In this document: positions 21,025 through 32,699 of the stretch, in pieces | Numbering within the stretch: position 1 is the first letter of the stretch | Layout of the letters: each line of letters opens with the position of its first letter | Source of the DNA: Leptodontidium sp. MPI-SDFR-AT-0119 | Taxonomy: Eukaryota; Ascomycota; Leotiomycetes; Helotiales; Leptodontidiaceae | NCBI GenBank assembly: GCA_020726505.1 | Contig: JAHLEZ010000009.1 | Span: 2,728,001 to 2,792,000 of the forward strand | Length of the DNA stretch: 64,000 nt | Direction of reading: 5' to 3' | The notes under the pieces: generated by a model | What the model was told of the DNA's origin: nothing | The model's input: only the letters and a program-made list of their open reading frames with translations | Databases searched by the model: none | Program-made: the position numbers and the translations under genes

Positions 21025-23045
21025 TCCCCTTAAGTGCCAGAAGCACCCAAAGCACCCTCAGCTTTAGGGGGGTTGCCATCACTACAAGGCCCGTGCGTTG
21101 CGGGGCAGGATGAACAAAAACATCAACAATACTATTTTCCCACTTATTTCCCCACCAAATCTATTACTTTCAATGTAACACTATGCCCGAATACGCAACA
21201 CAAGATCCCACTGATGCAGGGACTCTTCGTCCAGCTGTAAAGCCTTTAAAGAACACAGGTGCTACTTTTTACCCTATGGAGCTAGATGACTTCGATTTTA
21301 AGGTCCATTTGCCTGAAGACTGCTCTCTAGAGGATCCTATTTCCCTCTTCACTTAATACTACAACAGAGACGTGATTGACGCAATCGTTTTGGCTATAAA
21401 CTCCTACTAAATATATTCCTCAGAGGATAATTTATTACCTAATTCTCGTGTAAAGGATTGGTTTGATACTTGCCGGGAAGAAATCTACTTGTATTTAGCC
21501 TTCTGTATTTACATGACTATGTTTCCTCTTAATACGATTAAGGACTATTGGAGTACGGCTACTTTGACTCCTTTTCACCCTATTACAAGAGTCTTTTCGC
21601 GCAACCGATTCCAAGCTTTACGGCGACGATTTCGAGTCTCAAGTGACGAAGATGCCCATGTGTTTAAAAGAGTACCCTCCCCACCTACTTTTAGGTGTAC
21701 TGGACTAATATTTAACTAGACGGAACCCCTTAACACTTATATTCAAAACGTCAACTTGAGATTCTGGAAACCTGGCCGCGATTTAGCTATTGACGAAGCT
21801 ATTTAACGATATACAGGCCGATCAAAGGTTATTACAACGATACCTAATAAACCTACGCCTACCGGTATTAAGATTTGGGTTATTGCACAGTAAGGCTTCT
21901 TTTTACGGTGGCTTTACCACTAACTAGGAAAGGAAGGAGGTGCTTTTGGAGTCAAAAAATCAATGGTTTAAACGCCACGTAATCTGTTGTACCGTCACTT
22001 TTGAATCAACTCCTAAAGGCTACATACTACGTCTACCTTGATAATCTCTTTACGTCAACTCAACTGCTCGAATATTTACGGAAACAAGGCTTTGCGGCAA
22101 CCGGTACCTGTAGAGTCAGTTCAGGTGTTATCCAGGATCTAGTAAACCTCAAAAAAACGTAACAAAAAGGAGTAAATGCTATGCCTTGGGGGACTATAGT
22201 TACTTTCGCTACGGAATCGGAAAACGTACTTCACGCCGGCTTCCAAGACGGGGCATTCGCTCTAGCTATGTCGACATTCTGGGATGGTAAAACCAAGGTT
22301 TTACGAGTACGGAAACGACCAAAATCGACTGCTGGAAATGCAGCGGTCTCTTGGAAGCCCTTTGGAAACCACCCTACTAAAGAACTCGCTATTCTGGAGC
22401 TTTTTGACGAATACAACCACTATATAGGAGCTGTTGACCTGGGGGACCAACTTCAGGGGCATAATGGAGGCCTTAGACGCTTACGAAGAGGCCCAATTCA
22501 AGCTCTCCATTAATATATGCTCTTAGTAGTCCTTACTAATTGCTATTTGATATGTCGATACTCTGAATACACGCTTCAGAACGTCAAATTGAGCTCGCAA
22601 GACGATTTTCGCCTTCAGCTTATTGAGGCATTAATTGCCATGGGACAGGATGCCCCTGGGTCCCGAAAACGACGAATTTCAGAGCTATTTGGGACCTCTT
22701 TATCAATCCCTCTTCATTGCCATGAGCTTGTTAAAATGCCGACGAAAGCAAACTGTCGTACGTGCCAAGGGGGGAGGATTGGAGACAGGCCAGTTAAAAG
22801 AGTGGCTCTAGCTGAAGTTGCTAATAATTCTGGCCGATCTAGTAAAAGAGTCACTTCTACATTTGGATATAAACAATGTCAGGTCCACCTTTGTAGAGCA
22901 AACAATTGTTTTGCGTTGTATCATAATAATTAGGTATAGAATACACTGAATTTGGATGACTCCCTGAAATTTTGGTGTTCTTCGCTTAATTTAGGGTCTC
23001 GCTATAAGGGCCTTCAGTGGGTCAAATTTCTGGCACTTAAGGGGA
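21025..23045 (+). mobile_element. piggyBac-type DNA transposon, 2.0 kb
   Basis: Perfect 18-bp inverted ends TCCCCTTAAGTGCCAGAA (21025-21042 and 23028-23045) are flanked by TA on both sides (21023-21024 and 23046-23047). The encoded transposase is of the DDE_Tnp_1_7 (piggyBac-like) type. A TTAA lies inside the terminus, not at the flank, because a second copy with the same CCCCTTAA end occurs at 62785-63109. A TA duplication would be unusual for a canonical piggyBac, which uses TTAA. Confidence 0.85.
21183..22933 (+). pseudogene. piggyBac-like (DDE_Tnp_1_7) transposase, degraded
   Basis: It starts 'MPEYATQDPTDAG'. Motifs in order are 'YLAFCIYMTMFPL' and 'SRNRFQALRRRFRV', then the catalytic block 'AIDEAI...RYTGRSKVI' with 'PNKPTPTGIKIWVIAQ' (first Asp). 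The second Asp lies in 'YVYLDNLFTS', the third in 'GAVDLGDQL', and a C-terminal Cys/His-rich ribbon is present ('CRTCQGG', 'QVHLCRANNCF'). All three family aspartates survive. Inactivating changes are several TAA/TAG stops that would revert to Gln codons and one frameshift near an A6 run at about 21950-21965. It is the likely parent of the 325-bp derivative in the DUF3435 gene. Confidence 0.85.
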
Positions 23046-23063
23046 TATAATTAGTATTCCCCA

Positions 23064-23245
23064 CTTCAGTGATATGGGACCGTTCTCAAAAATACGGAGT
23101 GATATGGGACCGTTCCTGAAAATACGGAGTGATATTAGCCTAGAGATTCTGATATTCTAGTATATTAGTAGTATATTAGTGTACTAACTCGAGGTTGGCG
23201 GGGTAGTTGGCGGGGTAGTTGGCGGGGTAGTTGGAGGGGTAAAAT
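23064..23245. repeat. Two short direct-repeat clusters
   Basis: At 23070-23135 the string AGTGATATGGGACCGTTC recurs in two and a half copies of about 34 bp. At 23193-23245 the 15-bp unit GGCGGGGTAGTTGGC recurs about four times. Both sit between the piggyBac-type element and an hAT transposase fragment and have no evident function. Confidence 0.8.
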
Positions 23246-23284
23246 GAGGCTGAAGCCCTGTAAATATAGGGGGCTAGGAGGTGG

Positions 23285-23554
23285 TTGGGAGCTTACCTGG
23301 CTCTCGACATGCTGTCGATTCCAGTTATGTCATCTAAATGCGAACGCCTCTTTTCTGCCACCAAAGTTACTATTACAGATCGGCGAAATCGCATGGGAAT
23401 CGAATTAGTGGAGGCTCACGAATGTCTGAAGTATTGGCTGAAGCCAAAGGGCCACAAGTTGTCAGATTCTAACGTAGGAGGAGAGATTTTGGCTGCAAGT
23501 GAATGGTCAGCAAACTATACAACCTCTCCTTCTTGCGGAGGGTTATTAGGCTAG
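23285..23554 (+). pseudogene. hAT transposase C-terminal dimerisation fragment
   Basis: The 89-codon frame reads 'YLALDMLSIPVMSSKCERLF' followed by 'SATKVTITDRRNRM' and 'HECLKYWLKPKG'. This is the conserved hAT C-terminal dimerisation region, with its Ser-x-x-x-CERxFS core. The catalytic domain upstream is absent. The piece is a truncated relic. Confidence 0.85.
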
Positions 23555-23780
23555 GTTTAGATGCCCTAGATGTGTTATTTCCCTTGTTTTTGCGGTGTTT
23601 TTGGTCTTTTTGGAATGCCGGGATCTTTTGTTTTTGCTTGCTTTAGTGCCGCAACGTTATAATATCTCTGTTTTTATCAAGCTCTCTGTTATAGCTCTTT
23701 AATATACTTCAAAATCGCGATAGCCTTGGCGAAGGTGTTGCGTTGTTAGAGAGTTAGTAGTCTATTTTAGGTTTAGAGTG

Positions 23781-23929
23781 TGTGACGCAACGGGCTTTCC
23801 AATTCCTATATACGTTCTTAGAATACAAAGTAAAGAATAAAGATCAAGAGATTAAGAGAAGTTAAATAAGGGCTCGCGGCCTAAGGCCTGCAAGGCACTA
23901 ATATCTATAGCGACGCGCTAGTCGTCACA
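23781..23929 (-). repeat. LTR copy 1 (3' LTR) of the gag-only element
   Basis: 149 bp, TG...CA ends, followed by the C-rich complement of a polypurine tract. Preceded by the target duplication GAGTG. Confidence 0.9.
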
Positions 23930-25250
23930 TTACCCCCCCCCTCTGAAAAAAGCTCGTCCTAAGCAAGTATTTAAGTCTTAAAAATGCCCTTTTGCTATGT
24001 ATTAGGATGCCTTAGGTCGTCCGAGTCGTATTTGTAATCGTCGGAATCGTAGTCGTCGTCTAAAGTAGCAATTGTCACCTTCTTTCCGCTTATATTAGCA
24101 GATCGAGAGTTTATAAAAGGCCGGGCTAATTCGTGGCAATCTTTTAACTAATAGTCGAAACTACTATAGCGTAAGCAAGTACTTATGTCCTTGTATAATT
24201 GGCGTATCAGTTCGTTAAATAAGAAATAACTAAGTACGTCGATTGAATTTATACTTATATTTAAGATATTTATTAAGTCACCGTATCGAGTAGTCGCTGA
24301 AGGGGCATTCGTAGTATGCGGTCGAGACGAAAGATTCTGAATCGGGTTTAACAGGCCTAAAGTACTTAAACGGGAAGACAGCTTTTATATAGCTTATAAA
24401 AACTAAGGGTATAATAAAGGTAGTTCTAATTATTACGCGAGACGATTCTTGATTATTAAGCTAAGACTAAATCGAAAGGCAAAGATCTTACGGTCGTCGT
24501 CTTAATTATGTCCTTTTACTTTATATAATATACGTTCAAACTTAGCGATATAATTAGATATAAACTCAGAGACTTAGTTAATTTAATAAAGACGGTCGAC
24601 AGCTTCTTAAGTCTTATTTAGGTTGTCGAGGGCTCGGGAAAGCTAGTCGAGGATTAATTAGTATAACTAGAATTACTCTTGCTCCGTAGTAGTTAGTTAT
24701 AGTAATACTTGCGACTAAACTTGGGATTCGAGACGGTCGTATACGTAGTAAAACTGTGCCACGGAGTCGCTAAGGGCGCCGGAGAGGCCATTTACACGTA
24801 GTTTAGCTTTAATAACTAAGAGCTATATGTCGAAGTAATATACTTTGCCGTCGAACTTCGCAGGGTCGAGGAGAATAGGCTTTAGACAAGAGATTTGTGT
24901 TACTTATAGTACTTTGACTTGAATTTGGAGGTTAGCGACTTACTTAGTGAGTTATTAAAGTTACTAGATAAGACTAGAGGTCGCTATGTCGTAAAGAATC
25001 GAAAAGAGGAGTAAAGGAGAGAGGAAAGGTTATAAGGTAAACTCTATATAACGGAGAGCTAGAGTATTGTCTTAATCGAGCGTTTAATAGACAAGTAGAG
25101 AGTTAATAAGTATGACAAAGTATTAGAGGTTAGATAGAATATTATTCGGACGGATCGGAGTAGACAGAATATAAAACAGACAGATTAAGCTAAATAAACA
25201 AACAAATAAACAAACAAATACGGTAGTCGTAACTAGAGGACTTTATATAA
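23930..25250 (-). pseudogene. Gag-like ORF relic, internal region 1
   Basis: Around 24450-24900 the minus strand reads 'PAKFDGKVYYFDI', 'IKAKLRVNGLSGALSDSVAQ', 'FYYVYDRLESQV', 'LSRALDNLNKT' and 'FISNYIAKFERILYKVKG'. This resembles a retrotransposon capsid (Gag) domain. Stops replace expected Gln/Trp codons. No protease, RT or integrase was seen, so the element was non-autonomous. Confidence 0.7.
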
Positions 25251-25399
25251 TATAACGTAACGGGCTTTTTAATTCCTATATACGTTCTTAAAATATAAAG
25301 TAAAGAATAAAGATTAAGAGATTAAGAGAAGTTAAATAAAGGCTCGCGGCCTAAGGCCTACAAGGCACTAATATTTATAACGACGCGCTAGTCGTTACA
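25251..25399 (-). repeat. LTR copy 2 (middle LTR)
   Basis: 149 bp with mutated termini (TATAACG...CGTTACA), fully aligned with the outer LTRs. Differences are C>T and G>A. Confidence 0.9.
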
Positions 25400-26720
25400 T
25401 TACCCCCCCCCTCTAAAAAAAGCTCGTCCTAAGCGAGTATTTAAGTCTCAAAAATACCCTTTTATTATATATTAAGATGCCTTAGGTCGTCTAAGTCGTA
25501 TTTGTAATCGTTAAAATCGTAGTTGTCGTTTAAAATAACAATTGTCACTTTCTTTCCGCTTATACTAGTAGATCGAGAGTTTATAGAAGGCGGGGCTAAT
25601 TCGTGGCAATCCTTTAACTAATAGTCGAAACTACTATAGCGTAAGTAAGTACTTATGTCTTTATATAATTACCGTATTAGTTTATTAAATAAGAAATAAC
25701 TAAGTACGTCGATCGAATTTATACTTATATTCGAAATATCTATTAGGTTACTGTATTAAGTAGTCGCTAAAGGGGCATTCGTAGTATACGGTCGAGACAA
25801 AGGATTCTAAATCGGGTTTAACGGGCCTAAAGTACTTAAACGAGAAGACAACTTTTATATAACTCGTAAGAATTAAGGGTATAACAAAGGTAGTTTTAAC
25901 TATTACGCGAGACGATTCTTAATTATTAAGCTAAGACTAAATCGAAAGGCAAAGATCTTGCGGTCGTCGTCCTAATTGTGTCCTTTTATTTCGTATAGTA
26001 TGTGTTCGAACTTGGCGATGTAATTAGGTATAAACTCGGAGGCTTAGTTAATTTAATAAAGACGGTTAATAGCTTTTTAAGTCTTATTTAAGTTGTCGAG
26101 GGCTCAGGAAAGTTAGTCGAGGATCGATTAATATAACTAGAATTACTCTTACTCCGCAGTAACTAGTTATAGTAACACTTGCGACTAGACTTGGGATTCG
26201 AGACGGTCGTATATATAGTAAAACTGTGCCACGGAGTCGCTAAGGGCGCCGGAGAGGCTATCTACACGTAGTTTAGCTTTGATAGCTAAGAGCTATGTGT
26301 CGAAGTGATATGCTTTACCGTCGAACTTCGCAGGGTCGGGGAGAATAGGCTTTAGACGAGAGATTTATATTGTTTATAGTACTTCGACTTGAATTTAGAG
26401 GTTAGTGACTTGCTTAGTGAGTTGTTAAAGTTACTAGACAAGACTAGAGGTCGCTATGTCGTAAAGAATCGAAAAGAGGAGCAAAGGAGAGAGGAAAGGT
26501 TGTGAAGTAAGCTTTATATGGCGGAGAGCTAGAGTATCGTCTTAATTAAGCGTTTAATAGACGAGTAAAGAGTTAATGAGTACGACAGAGTATTAGAGGT
26601 CAGACAGAATATTATTCGGACGGATCAGAGTAGACAGAATACAAAACAGACAGATTAGGCCGGACAGACAGATAGACAGATAAACAAATACGGTAGTCGT
26701 AACTAGAGGACTTTATATAA
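25400..26720 (-). pseudogene. Gag-like ORF relic, internal region 2
   Basis: This copy has the same length as internal region 1 (1321 bp) and is colinear with it. The same Gag-like segments are legible, with a partly different set of transition mutations, so RIP acted independently on the two copies after duplication. No intact frame. Confidence 0.7.
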
Positions 26721-26869
26721 TGTGACGTAACGGGCTTTTTAATTCCTATATACGTTCTTAGAATACAAAGTAAAGAATAAAGATTAAGAGATTAAGAGAA
26801 GTTAAATAGGGGCTCGCGGCCTGAGGCCTGCAAGGCACCAATATCCATGGCGACGCGCCAGTCGTCACA
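26721..26869 (-). repeat. LTR copy 3 (5' LTR)
   Basis: 149 bp, TGTGACG...CGTCACA, followed by the target duplication GAGTG at 26870-26874. Confidence 0.9.
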
Positions 26870-26874
26870 GAGTG

Positions 26875-28216
26875 TTGATTTGCCAGTATATCAGTATATC
26901 CTCGTACCATACAGTATTATCACTTCCCTTGTTAATATGCATGTTCTCAGAAATACGGTACGGAGTACGTATCAAACCACCTAGATACGGAGCTAGTAAT
27001 ACAGATATTGTACTATTGCGAACACTGGTCTTAGAAATCGTAAAGAAAGCGAGCGTAGATAAGGTTAACAGATAGCATTCTCTAAACCGAATTGAGATTC
27101 TTGACAGCTCTAATTGTATGTACCCGAAGTGAAGTCGTAAGATGAAAATGATTAATGAAGATACACGTTAAGTCGTAGGTGGTCCTCGTAGACTGTGGCC
27201 ATATGATTCTTGAAGGGCACGCACCACGACGCCAAGTATTAACCCCTTTGCTTTGCAAATAGGGTAATAGGAGATGTGATGGTTGCTAAAGGTCGAGGGT
27301 AAGCGGAAACTGTAAGACTTGTGTAGCCGGTCGCGGCCTCAAGGCGAAGATAAACGAGGCCTGTCATGTCTGATTAGTCGTTTCTAGCTCTTAGATTAAG
27401 GACTTAAATAGTTTTGATTATTAAAGATGATAATTAGCAAGTTTTGGGAGGGAAAGCGATCGTCGTGCTAATCGAACCGAGGCACGTATGCTATGCAAAG
27501 CTTAACGAGCGGTCCAAGAGTCTATGATCCAAGGACCTTAACGATCTAGCGTTATGATAAGACGAAGGTTCTATTTAAGATAACTAAATAAGCATTGGCT
27601 ATCAAGTGACCGCCAATATAACTATATCAACTAATAAACACAAACTTTATACGCCGGGTAAAAATAAATTACACGCTATCTTAGCTTATTTAACCATAGT
27701 TAAGTAAGATAACTATAATAATCGTCGCCGCGCATTTTCGCGAGTCGCGATAAACGAATGGGGCGTAAGGATTTATGTAGGAGTATATGATGTCGTTTTT
27801 AGGGTTGAGAATTCTGAGGGTATCATCGTCGAAGATTCGTTAGTAAGAAAAAGATTTCTCTTAAATCTGATATTAAGGTTCGTTGGCTAATAGAGGAAAG
27901 AGATAAAAGGTAATAATATTGTATCTTTTTCCTTACGAGTATTTTCGCTAATTTCGAGGATTGCCTTTCGTATTTAGTAATATCTATTAATATAAGTAGT
28001 AGAAATAAGAAAATTAGCTTACTTACTAATCTAATTAGGCGTGTTGTTCTTAAAGATCGACTTTGTGCGGTGTCCCCTTTCCTTAGCTTTTTTAATTCAC
28101 TTAGTTCGTGTGTATTTGCGAGGCCCCTTAGAAGATGACTAGGTAGTTATAGTGAAGCTAGAGGAGGGTGAGTTTAGAAAGTATTTTTTTTCTTATAAGT
28201 TTAAAAGATACTTGAT
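26875..28216. other. AT-rich spacer, no gene recognised
   Basis: Moderately to strongly AT-rich with short frames only. Nothing recognisable apart from probable RIP decay. Confidence 0.45.
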
Positions 28217-28221
28217 CGGAG

Positions 28222-28470
28222 TGTGACGACTGGCACGGCCCAGAGCCTCATTTCCACCGGCTCCACTTAGTACTGCCCGATCGGGACGTACCGAGATTAC
28301 TATAGTACTAGGCATACTAACCTCTTATATATAGACTTATTCTTTCCTTACCTTCTTTCCTTTATAGTTGTAGATTCTAAGTTAATACTTAGTATTGTTA
28401 TATGTCTCTTGTGTTAATATATAAGGCGTTAGTTACACGTGACTGCCGTCTTTCTAGGGCAAGCGTCACA
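28222..28470 (+). repeat. 5' LTR of Gypsy element 1
   Basis: 249 bp. By eye it differs from the 3' LTR at about 14 positions, all transitions. Confidence 0.92.
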
Positions 28471-31400
28471 TTATCTACAACTCTTTTCTTTACGTCTAAG
28501 AAGACAGTAAATATCCCTCGCCCCCTAATTCTCTTGTGAGTAGTTACGACCTAGAAGCTCAAATATAAGAAAGGCCTATACTAAGCTTTATAACTTAACG
28601 AATAGCAGTATTAAAACCCTTACTAATAGTGAAGTCAACATCTCCTTCGCTACTATTACCCTTATTCTTCTCCCTGACTTCTGCCTCTACACGACGAAGT
28701 CGAAACCCTCTCTTCGCCGGACCTCTCCCTCTAACTCGCTAAGTCAAGCTAAAAGTCGTCCCTCCTCTAGTAAAGCGACCCACTATAGACGACGTTAATA
28801 TGTCGTCTGCCTCTTCTTCCGTCCCCTTACTTGACTCTCTTAATACTAATAATCTTATAGGTAATACTTCTACTAATACGCTAGGGAGCAGTACAAAGCT
28901 TATAAGGATATATATAAGAGAGACACTATAAGAAAGCCGACTTTGTATCTTAGAAGAGTAACTCGCAGAGAGTCGTATAGAGAACTAGTAGTTAAAGCTG
29001 TCTCTTTAATAATAGTAATAGACGACTGACGAGCTTTTACTACGTAGACCTGCCCTAAGATCTATAACTTTCTAAGAAGGGGACATACCCCTTTATCCCT
29101 TAATTAAGAAAACTCCTGCCCCCGAACTAAATAAAGGTAAAAGTAAAGTATAAAGTACTCTTAACCTTAGAGGACTACTAGACGACAATAGTAATAATAG
29201 CTACTGACCTCCTTATATCTCACGTTATCGTTCCCCCTCTTTCTCTAGGATATCTTAGATATTTATAGCCTCACGAATCGAGAAGATCCTTAACCTTCAC
29301 GACAAACTCTCGGACGGCGTCGATTATAGTCCACGGTTATAAGAAGTCTAAGTCTAAAACGCCCTGCGCTAGTACAACGAATACTTCGTTAACGACGACT
29401 ATTAAAAGGACTAGTTACTTATATAAATAAAAGAAACAGCTCGCACGTTCTTAAAACCCTCCTTCTTATCCCTAACGCTTAACGACGACAAAAACATTAT
29501 AGATACGCTCGACTTAGTTAACTAAGTAGTTAAATTCTTAATTAACTCTTATAAGTAATAAATAGCGCGTAACCTCTACTCCGCGTTAAAGATAAAAGCC
29601 GCAAGATAAACTTTTTAGGACTTTTATTAATAGTTCAGAATTCTTACTAGCTAAGGCGGCGTAACTAATAAGTTAATCTTTAAAATAGACTTATAAGACA
29701 AGCTCTTATCCCGCCTACGCAAGTAACTATTTTATAAGTATTAGAGAGCTAGAACTCTAGAAGAGTATATAAAAGTAGTTTAAGTTAAGGACTAAGGACA
29801 AATTATAGAGAGTACTATTTACGTTAGTCGCTTTAACCCCTTAGCGATAAGTATAAATTCCTATCCTTAGTCTTAAGTTAATATCTCCTTAGGGACCACG
29901 GGAAAGTTACTTTAAGCTTCTATTACTTCTTTGTCTTAGTGACGAGAGACTAACTATCCCTTAGGTTAATAAATCTCTATACGAGCCGATATACCTCGTG
30001 CCTAAACATTAACGAATACCCCATGACATTTCGCCTAACGGCCCCTTAGTCGTAGTTATACCTCTCGTATTAATAAGATAAAAGTAAGCGCCGACGACAG
30101 TAGTCTTATATCTAATAGCTAAACTATAGACAATAACGACAACTTACTAATAAAGGAACTTACTCTACGAGTAAAAGACTTAGCCTAAGAAAAGGCTCCT
30201 TCTTAGGTATAATACGAGATATACGACATCTTAACCTTACAAAGCTTCTTAGCAGACTAGCACTTATTACCCGTATCGCTCTCTCTAAGAATAGACTCAC
30301 GTATAAGCTGCCCGCACTTCTTAATTCTAGAGTTAATAATTATTGTTTTATTAATTACTCTCTTTTAAAGTCTCTCTCTTTCTTCTTAAAACCTTTAATT
30401 TACTTACTGCCTTCACTTATCCCTGTTAAAGGATTTGATAGTCGAGCTAGCTAGACTATTAGCTATTATACTACGTTAAACTTGATAGTCGACAGACGTC
30501 TGCAGTCATTTACTCCCTTCTTAATTACTTACTTAAGAAACTATAGAGTAATTATTAGAAGATTATAGCTAAAGTATTATAAAGTGCTCTTAGATGCCGC
30601 CAAACGACGGCTCATCTAGCTATTAGACTACCCCCTAATAGTAAGTTATAGTAAACTAATTAAGGTCCGAGACTTACGTGTATATAAGATTCACTAACGC
30701 CACTAACGCGACGCCGAGCGTAGAGAACGCTAAGTTACGTGAATTTTAGAGCTACTATAATACTTAATTTATAGAGTCGACTTTAATAGTCGACTCGCCC
30801 TTACCTTCCGTGTTAGGTATAAATACCTTAGACTTAGCTTCTTTCCTAAGCTAACCACAGTTAATAAAATTCACTAGGAAGTTCACGGGAAGAAGTCGAG
30901 TAATTACTCCTTTATTAAATCCTAGGTTATACTCTGATTTTATAGTAAATTCTAGTCGGCGCGCTAAACTAAATTCTGACATAAGTGCTAACTCTCTTTT
31001 AACAACTTCAGAAACGACTATTACTGTCAACTCTATACTCGCTATTAATCCTTGAGAAGTAACGACTATACTATCGCAAAATTAAGGTTATTAGCCAAGA
31101 GAACCCCCAGTAAGTTCCGGAGTCGATAATACAATTAGACTAATAGACGATAATCGTTTAGAAATCTATATTAGCTCGATATTTATAAATACTGAACTAA
31201 AGCACAAAACTCTATTAAGAATCTAAAGGGCTATCTCTAAGGTAGTTGAGCCTAAGAACGAGAATACTACTAAGTATTTATACTCCCACAGAGTTGAGTA
31301 AGTTACGCCTATAGAAAGCATTCACCCCCTTAGCTACTTGCCTTATAGTACTTCGTTTACCCTTTCTTTCCTTCTTATTTTAAGTATAAAACCCCTCTTA

Positions 31401-32699
31401 CGTTCCTTACTTTCTTTAATAGTATCCCGACACTAATATACCTCTATAAAGCTTCTAGTGACCTCTAGAAGTAGCCGTGCCGCTATTTCAATTAGAGAAG
31501 TTACGTTAATAATGTAAGATAGAGAATAATGGTGTGAATAATGATTCTATTGAGGGGGCATTTCTAGGTCTATATAACTACTTTGAGTACCAAGCTTTCG
31601 CATCGGTTACTAGCTTTATTAGCTTTGTATCAAGAGCTCGCATCGGTTATTAGCTTTGCATCGGTTATTAGCTTTGTATCGGTTATTAGCTTTGCATCGG
31701 TTATTAGCTTTATATTAAGTTTATTAGCTTTGTATCGAAGGCTCGCATCGGTTATTAGCTTTGTATTGGTTGTTTACATGAAGCTCTTGTATGTGGCTAG
31801 TATTCTTATAAATAATAAATTTTATATCAATCTCTGAGAGTCAGAAATACTTAGATCCGCGCCTTTTAATTATATAATATTACTCCTAGTTAATCCCTGA
31901 TACTAGTACTACTATTAAACCTACCTTTATTATTAATTCTCTATATATCGCAGAGCTCTTATATTAATAAGTGCGACATATAACAAAGCCTAGAGAGTGC
32001 GCGCACTCTACTACTAATAGTCCTTTACCTTAGTTAAGAAGTATATTAAATAACTAGCCTAGTTAATATATATAACTGCTCCTACGACTAGACTATATAT
32101 ACATCCTAATTAAACTAGCCTAAATAGAAGTTACTAAGCTAAAGAGTAGAACCGCTGAGCTATTATACCCCCGAGACTAAACTAACTCCCTCTAATTCGC
32201 TTTATCCACGCGTAGAATATATACTAAGGACTACGTTAATTTACTTTAAAATATATAAATATAGCTCTCTCTCGTATACGACTTAACTATAAAAGCTCCT
32301 CTTTCCTTAACTTCTTTTTCTTAACTACAAGATAAGTTATTAATTATAAAGTGACGTAAGAAAGCTCGTCGACGTCTAGTCGTTAAAATCTTCTCGATTA
32401 GTGTTATAGCGTTTTATATATCAATTAAATAAAAGTCTAAAGATATAATATTTATAGTAACTCTTTAAGAAATTAATGCCTTAATTAATTAAAGAAATTA
32501 AGAGTAAGAGAAAGCCATTACTATATTAGCTCTAACTATTAAACTTACTCACTGTCGCTAGTCAGTTATATAGTTTATACTCTCTATTTAAGAGTTAGAC
32601 GCTAAATTAATAGTTCCCCTAGAGTACGTTAATTAGACTCACGTATTCTCTAAGGCAGAAAGTGATATTCTCCCCCCCCTATTACTCGTATAATTACAA
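28471..32699 (+). pseudogene. Gypsy element 1 gag/protease region, unreadable
   Basis: The stretch between the 5' LTR and the RT is AT-rich and stop-filled. By position it should hold gag and protease, but I could not read a diagnostic motif with confidence. It includes the 31.5-31.85-kb repeat-bearing segment, which may be a separate insertion. Confidence 0.5.
31527..31850 (+). repeat. Segment with 18-bp tandem repeats and a conserved GAGGGGGCATTTC end
   Basis: Starting at CTATTGAGGGGGCATTTCTA, this segment runs into repeats of an 18-bp unit, GCATCGGTTATTAGCTTT, present about eight times in variant forms. The frame 31583-31837 is open, with a repeated 'ASVISF' peptide. An inverted copy of the leading sequence lies at 44600-44650, where a different short repeat follows it. 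Confidence 0.75.

Larger units (their letters stand above)
23781..26869 (-). mobile_element. Gag-only LTR element in tandem LTR-internal-LTR-internal-LTR form
   Basis: Three 149-bp LTRs (23781-23929, 25251-25399, 26721-26869) start TGTGACG and end CGTCACA in the intact copies. They flank two internal regions of exactly 1321 bp. A single 5-bp duplication GAGTG brackets the whole array (23776-23780 and 26870-26874). A polypurine tract (seen on + as a C-run just right of the LTR) places the element on the minus strand. Each internal region carries a Gag-like ORF relic and no pol. The second unit and middle LTR are the more heavily transition-mutated copies. Confidence 0.9.

Noticed and set aside
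31583..31837. 84-codon frame with repeated ASVISF peptide as a repeat-protein gene
   Set aside because: It is an in-frame consequence of an 18-bp tandem repeat inside a dead Gypsy element, with no signal peptide or promoter context.
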